The position numbers and the translations under genes are program-made. The notes under the pieces were generated by a model. It did not search any database. It was not told the DNA's origin and saw only the letters and a program-made list of their open reading frames with translations. A DNA stretch of 64,000 bases from Kerstersia gyiorum (GTDB lineage Bacteria; Pseudomonadota; Gammaproteobacteria; Burkholderiales; Burkholderiaceae_B), in assembly GCF_004216755.1 (NCBI RefSeq), contig NZ_SGWZ01000001.1, positions 1,240,001 to 1,304,000 on the forward strand, read 5' to 3'. Shown piece by piece: positions 59,301 to 64,000 of the stretch; the stretch's first letter is position 1; each line of letters starts with the position of its first letter.

Positions 59301-60588
59301 GCGCGTGGATGTGGTGGTACAGGTGACCGGCGTATACCGGGATCAGTTCGACGGTTTCATGCGCCTGCTGGCAGAGGCCATGGAGCGCCTGGCGCAACTG
59401 GACGAGCCAGGCAACCAGGTGGCTGCCAATACCCGGGCCGCGCAAGCTCGCCTGCTGGCTGCCGGCGTCACGCCGGAACAGGCGCGGCAGGGCGCGCTGC
59501 TGCGTATTTTCGGCAATGCACCAGGCGCCTATGGCACCGGCGTGCCGCATCTGACCCTGCGCGCGGATGCCTGGGAGGATGAGTCGGCTCTGGCGCAGCA
59601 GTTCATGCAGAGCAGCCAGTATGGTTATGGCACGGCTGCCTGGGGGGATGCCAGTGGCGGTATCCAGGTGCTGCAAACCCAACTGAGTGGCGTACAGGCA
59701 GTGGTGATGTCGCGTTCATCCCATTTGCATGGCGTGCTGTCCACTGACCACCCCTTTGAATTCATGGGCGGGCTATCGGCGGCCATTCGGCAGATAGACG
59801 GCGCCGCGCCGCAATTGCTGATTTCCGACCTTCGCCAGGGACAGCCGCGCACGGCCAGCCTGCAACGTTTCCTGTCTGATGAGATGCGGGTGCGCTACCT
59901 CAACCCTGCCTGGATAAAGGGCATGCAGGAAGAGGGTTACGCCGGTACCCTGGCGGTGCTCGAGGCAACGAACAACCTGTATGGCTGGCAAGCCATGGAT
60001 GCCTCCACGGTACGCGCGGATCAATGGCAGGCCATGTTCGATACCTATGTTTCCGATACCCGCGAACTGGGTATGCAGGAATGGTTCGAGCGCGACAACC
60101 CGCACGCCCAGGCGCAGATGCTGGAGCGCATGGCCGAAGCAGTGCGCAAAGGATACTGGGACGCGCCGGCAGACACGCGCCGCAAGCTGGCCCAGCGCTG
60201 GCAGGCGCTGCAACGTGATTTCCAGGTTCAGGCCAGCGCGGCGGTAACCCAAGACTATCTGGCGGACCTGCTGGCGGGTTTCGGCCTGCAGGATGGTGCA
60301 GCGCCATCGGAGGCTGCTGCAACAGCGGCAGGGCAGGCGGCCATGCCACAGCCGGAAGCGGATCAGGGTCAGGAGCCAACGCCATCGGTGCCAGTGACCG
60401 GGCAGGAGCTGCAGCCTGTGGCGGACATGGCGGACGCGCAGCAGCTCGCGTTGCTGCAGGGCGCGATCGCGCTGGCAGTGCTGCTGCTGTTGGTGGCTGG
60501 CGCCTGGCAGTACCGCCATGCCAATCAGCGTCCGCGCATGACCCGATCCGGCATTCACGCAATGACAAAAGGACATGAAGAAAAATGA
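56389..60588 (+). CDS. Giant CobN-like chelatase subunit, probably periplasmic (HmuS-like)
   Basis: Protein of 1399 aa in the CobN/magnesium chelatase BchH family. The ATG at 56389 is chosen because a signal/anchor helix follows at once (AWLLALLCLLAVSLGGLAGQ); the frame also opens at 56206. The family core is intact, with HMGTHGTQEWLPGKDRGL (His569 and His573), VIISHQTPPFAPAGLYDTL and EFMGGLSAAIRQIDG. A second TM helix lies at about 1354-1376 (LLQGAIALAVLLLLVAGAW), followed by a short basic tail. The bulk thus faces the periplasm, unlike cytoplasmic CobN of B12 synthesis. Ala/Gln/Pro-rich linkers occur near 765-830 and 1305-1345. No CobS/CobT or ChlI/ChlD ATPase gene is present. The stop overlaps the next start by 4 bp. 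Homologous architecture is known from HmuS, a heme dechelatase of Bacteroides. Confidence 0.82.
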   Translation: MRNGLDAWLLALLCLLAVSLGGLAGQARASQPGAGHEVVQGGVIGHGMPQPAAGDGAEAAAARPMVRVFSNSFVPNGKFERMLPLAAAAGVQLEHVNVEYATGTAANWLANADLVVLDVPRPADRAQVEASLGEALHTPGRRWLAVGGGAPGQSGLDAGAARRLAAYYAAGGAANFEHFFGYVRAALAGGDTSAFPAAQAPAGTGFYHPAAPGVFSTLEAYLAWGKARWQPGSGVVAFLTHAGALGDLQTDALDVLASKTEAAGMVPVIFWFDAEHETLPEVLGQGRVDALVNLGHLQDGKARSADFRALDIPVLQTTTFRQEPGEADWAHAASGMPPRTLAIFLAGPEGWGMMDPIVLRASVQGEQRLLPEQADALIGKLQGLVALRQLPAAGKKLALLFWNYPQGEKNLAASHLNLPRSVVALARGLNAAGYQVTVPGETELIEQAQQMLGALYRQVPLETLLQQGLADSYPVHAYRQWLRRLPTAQRQALLHWGDPGKHWSVRMVAGEPAFIIPRLQLGNLTVMPQMPRAAEMGQHYHDTASAPDHLYLAAYLYLRERLGVHAIIHMGTHGTQEWLPGKDRGLAATDFPFLAVGDVPVFYPYLQDNVGEAMQARRRGRAVIISHQTPPFAPAGLYDTLSDLHQLIHEYQQLDEGAAQAVARDKVLAAAEANHMVADLGWDENRARLHFEDFVQELHDHLHELARAAMPLGLHTFGEPAEPEHRLMTVMQQLGEPFYRALGLQDDEWLAQGHVPGVAAAVGAAANGQQSRQDDALTGELPQQAVAASVATGMDTLQQSLPYRFLQTHLRAPVQDDGPAAAPGLEPALQEQVTRARQLDRALEDTQEIEALLAGLAGRFVLPGAGGDPLRNPDIASGRNLYAFEADRIPSPAAFEAGGAAYAQLLQAYAASHEGAVPGKLAFSLWSSEAIRHLGVTEAQVLHALGLRPVWGRGGRVEALEIIPASELGRPRVDVVVQVTGVYRDQFDGFMRLLAEAMERLAQLDEPGNQVAANTRAAQARLLAAGVTPEQARQGALLRIFGNAPGAYGTGVPHLTLRADAWEDESALAQQFMQSSQYGYGTAAWGDASGGIQVLQTQLSGVQAVVMSRSSHLHGVLSTDHPFEFMGGLSAAIRQIDGAAPQLLISDLRQGQPRTASLQRFLSDEMRVRYLNPAWIKGMQEEGYAGTLAVLEATNNLYGWQAMDASTVRADQWQAMFDTYVSDTRELGMQEWFERDNPHAQAQMLERMAEAVRKGYWDAPADTRRKLAQRWQALQRDFQVQASAAVTQDYLADLLAGFGLQDGAAPSEAAATAAGQAAMPQPEADQGQEPTPSVPVTGQELQPVADMADAQQLALLQGAIALAVLLLLVAGAWQYRHANQRPRMTRSGIHAMTKGHEEK

Positions 60589-61103
60589 TGGGTGCGCCTA
60601 GCCTGGAAACAGGCCTATATGAAATTTCCAGGGTATTGCTGTGGCCGGTGCTGGTGCTGATTCTTGCTGCGCTGGCTTATTCCTTGTTTGCCTTGGGTGG
60701 CTTCCTGGCCGAATGGCTGGCGCGCCTGCGTGGCCGGCATCAGTCGTTGTTGCGCAGGCGCTGGGAAGCGCAGGAACAGCAATGGGCCACGGACGATATG
60801 GAGCTATGGATCATGAAGCGCCTGGAGTGCCTGCGGATGGTGTCACGTGTGGCGCCGATGCTGGGGCTGATTGCCACCATGATTCCCATGGGGCCGGCCT
60901 TGCTGGCCCTGGGCAGTGGCGATACGGCGACAGTGGGAAGGAATATGGTGGTGTCGTTCGCAGCAGTGATCCTGGCGCTCGCCGGCGCCAGCATCGCGTT
61001 TTTTCTGTTGACGATCCGGCGCCGCTGGTTGCTGGAAGAATTGCGGGAGATCGAGAAAAACGGCAAGCCGCATAGTGCTGCCGGCGCTGTAGGAGAGGGT
61101 TGA
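60585..61103 (+). CDS. MotA/TolQ/ExbB-like proton channel protein (HmuU-like)
   Basis: Inner-membrane protein of 172 aa with three TM helices (VLLWPVLVLILAALAYSLFA, APMLGLIATMIPMGPALLAL, VVSFAAVILALAGASIAFFL). The ExbB/TolQ motif between helices (RVAPMLGLIATMIPMGPAL) is clear. It is smaller than true ExbB and its partner is the following DUF2149 protein instead of ExbD. ATGA overlap with the CobN-like gene shows tight coupling, so it probably feeds proton-motive force to that protein. Confidence 0.85.
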   Translation: MMGAPSLETGLYEISRVLLWPVLVLILAALAYSLFALGGFLAEWLARLRGRHQSLLRRRWEAQEQQWATDDMELWIMKRLECLRMVSRVAPMLGLIATMIPMGPALLALGSGDTATVGRNMVVSFAAVILALAGASIAFFLLTIRRRWLLEELREIEKNGKPHSAAGAVGEG

Positions 61104-61106
61104 GCG

Positions 61107-61430
61107 ATGCGGTTTCTGGAATCTGACGACGCCGATGATCCCATTTTGTCGGTCGTCAATCTGATAGACCTATTCCTGGTTGTCATCGGCGTTCTGATGG
61201 TAGTGATCGCAAGCAATCCGCTCAATCCCTATGCCAGCGAGCATGTCGTGGTGGTAGAGAATCCCGGCGAGGACAATATGCGCATCACCATCAAGAATGG
61301 CCAGGAACTGCAACGTTACGAATCTTCCGGAAAACTCGGAGAAGGTCAAGGTATGCGAGCGGGCGTAACTTATAGGCTGGATGATGGGCGCATGATTTAC
61401 GTGCCGGAGGGCGATGCCGCGCAGCCTTGA
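61107..61430 (+). CDS. DUF2149 family protein (HmuV-like, ExbD-type partner)
   Basis: Protein of 107 aa with one TM helix near the N-terminus (VVNLIDLFLVVIGVLMVVIA) after an acidic start (LESDDADDP), then a periplasmic part with GMRAGVTYRLDDGRMIYVP. This is the DUF2149 layout, which resembles ExbD/TolR in having a single helix with an Asp (residue 21 of the protein, NLIDLF) beside an ExbB-like partner. It starts 3 bp after the ExbB-like gene. Confidence 0.82.
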   Translation: MRFLESDDADDPILSVVNLIDLFLVVIGVLMVVIASNPLNPYASEHVVVVENPGEDNMRITIKNGQELQRYESSGKLGEGQGMRAGVTYRLDDGRMIYVPEGDAAQP

Positions 61431-61568
61431 ATGTCCAGAGATGGCCCATGGACAGCAGGGCGGATAGCGGGTGTGATCCGCGCGGAATTCAGGGGGAAAA
61501 TAGTGAGCGTGGACAGCGGGCAACAATCTTGAGAATTCTCTCAAAATCGGATGTCCCATTGCATGATA

Positions 61569-61583
61569 TGATAATGATTATCA
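61569..61583. promoter_or_regulatory. Perfect Fur box
   Basis: TGATAAT-G-ATTATCA matches the 7-1-7 Fur consensus at every position, 128 bp before the ECF sigma gene. A possible promoter (TTGCAT, 17 bp, CATACT) encloses it. A second palindrome, GAGAATTCTC, lies at about 61531-61540. Confidence 0.9.
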
Positions 61584-61711
61584 TACTTCTTGCCGCTGTT
61601 CCACTTTGCTTCAGGCTGGCGGCCAGACTGTCGGAGCGCGCCGGCAATTGTTGATTTTCTGCCGATCCATCCAATTTTTTCCTGGCGGTACTGGCGTATC
61701 GTGGGTACCAG

Positions 61712-62242
61712 ATGAACAATGTCGTGGAAGAATTGCTGGCCTGCTACAACAAGTTGTGCAGGCATCTGGCGCGTGAGCTGCGTGATCCGCATACTGCCGA
61801 TGACATTGCTCAGCACAGCTTTGAGAAAGTCTATGCCAAGATGATGCGCGAGGGGGCGGGGGCGATCGAATCGCCGCAGGCCCTGCTGTTCCACACCGCG
61901 CACAATATCGTCATCGACTTCATCAGACAACGCAAACATCAACAGGATTACCTGGAAGCCAGCCTGGTTGCGGCTGAAGCCATGCCGTGTCATGCGGCCT
62001 CTGCGGAGACCATCGTCATGTATCGCCAGTTGATGGAAAAAGTCGTTGCCAAGCTGGAAAGCCTGCCTGGTCGGCGTCGTGATGTTTACGTGCTGTTCCG
62101 TGTGTATGGCTATTCCAGGGCGGAAATTGCACAACGGCTGGCCATTACCGAGGCAGCGGTTGCCAAGCATGTCGTGCGGGCTACACTGGATTGCGCTGCC
62201 GCGTTGTCTGAATTGCGGGCATTGGCCGGGCCGGAGTGTTAG
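61712..62242 (+). CDS. ECF sigma factor, FecI type (second copy)
   Basis: ECF sigma factor of 176 aa. Region 2 is DIAQHSFEKVYAKMMREG...PQALLFHTAHNIVIDFIRQR and region 4 is RDVYVLFRVYGYSRAEIAQR followed by LAITEAAVAKHVVRA. It has only a weak ribosome site (GTGGG). Under a perfect Fur box. It is unlike the first FecI-type protein of the window in detail, so the two are not a recent duplication. Confidence 0.9.
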   Translation: MNNVVEELLACYNKLCRHLARELRDPHTADDIAQHSFEKVYAKMMREGAGAIESPQALLFHTAHNIVIDFIRQRKHQQDYLEASLVAAEAMPCHAASAETIVMYRQLMEKVVAKLESLPGRRRDVYVLFRVYGYSRAEIAQRLAITEAAVAKHVVRATLDCAAALSELRALAGPEC

Positions 62243-62347
62243 TCTGCCGAAGATGAAAGCCCTGCGGAATTCCTGTTGCCCCTATCGGTCATGCCGCCCT
62301 GAATGGCGGCCTGTTGGTGTTGCACGGCCTGCATTGCGGGGTGCGCC

Positions 62348-63388
62348 GTGAGTGCGGCAAGCACGCGGCCGGCTCCGCCATCCGAACGGATGATCGCGCA
62401 CGCGCTGCGCCTGATCGCAACCGCAGCGGTGGCGCCTGACGACGAAGCTCAGGCGGCGCGCCAGCAATTGCGCTTGTGGGTGGCCCGCTCCGAACGCCAT
62501 GCCATGGCACATGCCGAAGCGTTGCGGCGCTGGAAGATGCTTGATCAGATCGGGACCGGTTTGCGCGATCAGTTCGCGGAACCCGCGCCACGCCGGCCAA
62601 TACATCCAGGGTTAATGTTTGCCGCGACGCTGGCGCAGCCCGGCCGCCGGAAATTCCTGGCCATGGCGGCCGCAGGCCTGCTGGGCGGCGCTGCCATACT
62701 GGCCTGGCAGCATTCCCTGCGAGAATTCAGCCGGCGCTATCGCACCCGGATCGCGGAATCCTTTGCTGTCGAATTGCCGGACGGCAGTCAGTTGTATCTG
62801 GATGCCGACAGTGAAATCCTGGCGGAAATGTATGCCGGCAAGCGCGAAGTGGCTTTGCAACGAGGCCGGGTTCGTTTCGAGGTGACGCCAGATGTGCAGA
62901 GGCCATTCATTGTGCCGCTGCGCATAGGCGAAGTTGAGGTCGTCGGCACGATTTTCACGGTCACCGACCGCGGCGAGAGCGTACAGGTGGGGGTATCGCA
63001 GGGACATGTCCGCTGGCGTCCTGATGGATACTGGCCCTGGGGGGATGGCGGAACCGTAGACCTGTATGCCGGCGACCGTCTGTCCGTTCGTACCGGCCAG
63101 GCGCCAGCGGTGGATAGGCGTGTCGTGATACCGGGTGGGCGCGAAGACAGCTGGCGTGACGGCTGGCTGGTCTTCGATAATATGCCGCTGCTGGAAGCCT
63201 TGCCTGTGCTGAATGCCTATCTGGTCCGGCCCTTGAAGAGCCTGGACCCCAGGGTTGGGCAGCTGCGCCTGACTGCCCGGCTGCGTGCGGACGACCCCAA
63301 GGCCTTGCTGGCTGCCTTGCCATTGATTCTGCCAATCCGTGTGGAGCCTGACGCAGAACGCAACGCGCTGCTATTGCGGTTGCGTTAA
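62348..63388 (+). CDS. FecR-type anti-sigma/signal transducer (second copy)
   Basis: Protein of 346 aa from a GTG at 62348 with GCGGGG upstream; the frame opens at 62303. N-terminal DUF4880-like domain (IATAAVAPDDEAQAARQQLR, then HAMAHAEALRRWKMLDQIGT), one TM helix (RKFLAMAAAGLLGGAAILAW), then the FecR domain (FAVELPDGSQLYLDADSEIL, then VVGTIFTVTDRGESVQVGVS) and a C-terminal STN-like end. It follows the sigma gene by 105 bp. No TonB receptor gene follows, so its signalling partner lies elsewhere. Confidence 0.88.
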   Translation: MSAASTRPAPPSERMIAHALRLIATAAVAPDDEAQAARQQLRLWVARSERHAMAHAEALRRWKMLDQIGTGLRDQFAEPAPRRPIHPGLMFAATLAQPGRRKFLAMAAAGLLGGAAILAWQHSLREFSRRYRTRIAESFAVELPDGSQLYLDADSEILAEMYAGKREVALQRGRVRFEVTPDVQRPFIVPLRIGEVEVVGTIFTVTDRGESVQVGVSQGHVRWRPDGYWPWGDGGTVDLYAGDRLSVRTGQAPAVDRRVVIPGGREDSWRDGWLVFDNMPLLEALPVLNAYLVRPLKSLDPRVGQLRLTARLRADDPKALLAALPLILPIRVEPDAERNALLLRLR

Positions 63389-63439
63389 ATGTGAGGTTGC
63401 GGTGAATACCGGAGCTTCAGGCTGAGGGCATGGGGCTTG

Positions 63440-64000
63440 TCAGCTGTTGAACACCGCTTGTGGTGATTCAGCATGCATGACGGACAGTAGCCAACGTTGC
63501 AATTGTTCCACCGAGGCGCGGTCCAGCTGTTGCTGCAAGTCGGTGGGCAGGCAACCGAAGCGTTGCTGCAACTGGGCAGTGAGGGCTTGCGACAGCCCCT
63601 GTTCTCTGCCTTGTTCTATGCCTTGTTCCAGGCCACGATGCAGCCAGACGCGTTCGACGCTAGAGATGTATGCCACGTTTTCCTCCTGTTCCAGGCGTTC
63701 CAGAGATTGGGTGAATGCAAGTTCCTGTGCAACGGGAAGACGCAGGACATGGTCGATGAACAGGAACAGCTGCCGTATCTCGGTTTCCGAGTACTTCAGT
63801 TGATAGAGCCGGCGCACCAGCCGGATTTTGCTGTGCAGCCGCGTGCGCGCCGATGTAGGGCGTTTGGCCGCTTCCAGTTCGGCCAGCAGTACCATCGCAA
63901 AAGGGTTATGCCCGGCCTGTGCCTGCAAGGCTTTTTCCTGGCCGGCCCAGTCCTGTAAATGTATCACTGGTGCGGCATAGAAAAGGGTCAGAAAATTGCC
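63440..64000 (-). CDS. Rpn/PD-(D/E)XK-family protein, 3' part only
   Basis: The frame runs off the window end, so the N-terminal nuclease half is missing. A GTG at 63967 exists but the upstream codons continue the same protein. What remains is the C-terminal region of Rpn-type (recombination-promoting nuclease/putative transposase) proteins: NPFAMVLLAELEAAKRPTSA, YQLKYSETEIRQLFLFIDHV and the run of charged repeats LEQGIEQGREQGLSQAL. The end carries a DUF4351-like helix (LQQRFGCLPTDLQQQLD). Such genes spread horizontally and are often multicopy. Confidence 0.75.
   Translation of the reverse strand, partial: GNFLTLFYAAPVIHLQDWAGQEKALQAQAGHNPFAMVLLAELEAAKRPTSARTRLHSKIRLVRRLYQLKYSETEIRQLFLFIDHVLRLPVAQELAFTQSLERLEQEENVAYISSVERVWLHRGLEQGIEQGREQGLSQALTAQLQQRFGCLPTDLQQQLDRASVEQLQRWLLSVMHAESPQAVFNS

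Overview
The window looks like chromosomal DNA of a high-GC betaproteobacterium, most likely Alcaligenaceae (Bordetella/Achromobacter relatives). The reasons are the codon style, the FecI/FecR-controlled and siderophore-type TonB receptors, a UrtABCDE urea importer beside an allophanate hydrolase/urea carboxylase pair, and a proX-proW-proV set. The genus cannot be fixed from the sequence alone. I saw no transposase, integrase, phage gene or rRNA. Two tRNA genes are present: Arg-TCT and initiator fMet-CAT.

Layout. 0.1-2.2 kb: a copper-type TonB receptor (OprC/NosA family). 2.4-5.7 kb, minus: dppB-dppC-type permeases and a solute-binding protein without ATPase genes. 5.9-8.8 kb, minus: an MFS transporter, an isochorismatase-like hydrolase and an AraC regulator. 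9.1-15 kb: 1-Cys peroxiredoxin, M23 peptidase, a Fes/IroE-like esterase, an SOS box beside a small C-terminally anchored protein, a stand-alone rplS, and cyclopropane fatty acid synthase. 15.4-22.6 kb: a glycine-betaine type ABC importer with a spermidine-synthase-like protein, then a TrpXYZ-type ABC importer. 22.8-27.7 kb: phospholipase A, tRNA-Arg, NAD synthetase, cardiolipin synthase. 28-33.3 kb: a siderophore TonB receptor with a small SnoaL-like protein, a divergent LysR regulator, a 134-aa protein and a Fur-family repressor.

33.5-40.5 kb, minus: a cell-surface-signalling iron or heme locus in the order FecI-type sigma, FecR, TonB receptor with an N-terminal signalling domain, and a multi-PKD lipoprotein. 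A Fur-box-like site precedes the sigma gene. 40.6-53.4 kb: a nitrogen-scavenging block. urtABCDE (minus) and atzF-urea carboxylase-gntR (plus) diverge from a region with two consensus sigma-54 promoters, so urea would be imported by UrtABCDE, carboxylated, and split to ammonia under nitrogen limitation.

53.4-64 kb: a 16-bp tandem repeat, a lone CRISPR-repeat-like sequence and tRNA-fMet. These are followed by the most unusual operon: a TonB receptor, a giant CobN-like protein predicted to sit in the periplasm, an ExbB/TolQ-like protein and a DUF2149 protein. This matches the architecture of Hmu-type heme dechelation systems and of zinc-starvation clusters in Pseudomonas. Behind it lie a second FecI/FecR pair under a perfect Fur box, with no receptor next to it, and a truncated Rpn-family gene at the window edge.

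All family names rest on motif and context recognition by eye. No database search was run.
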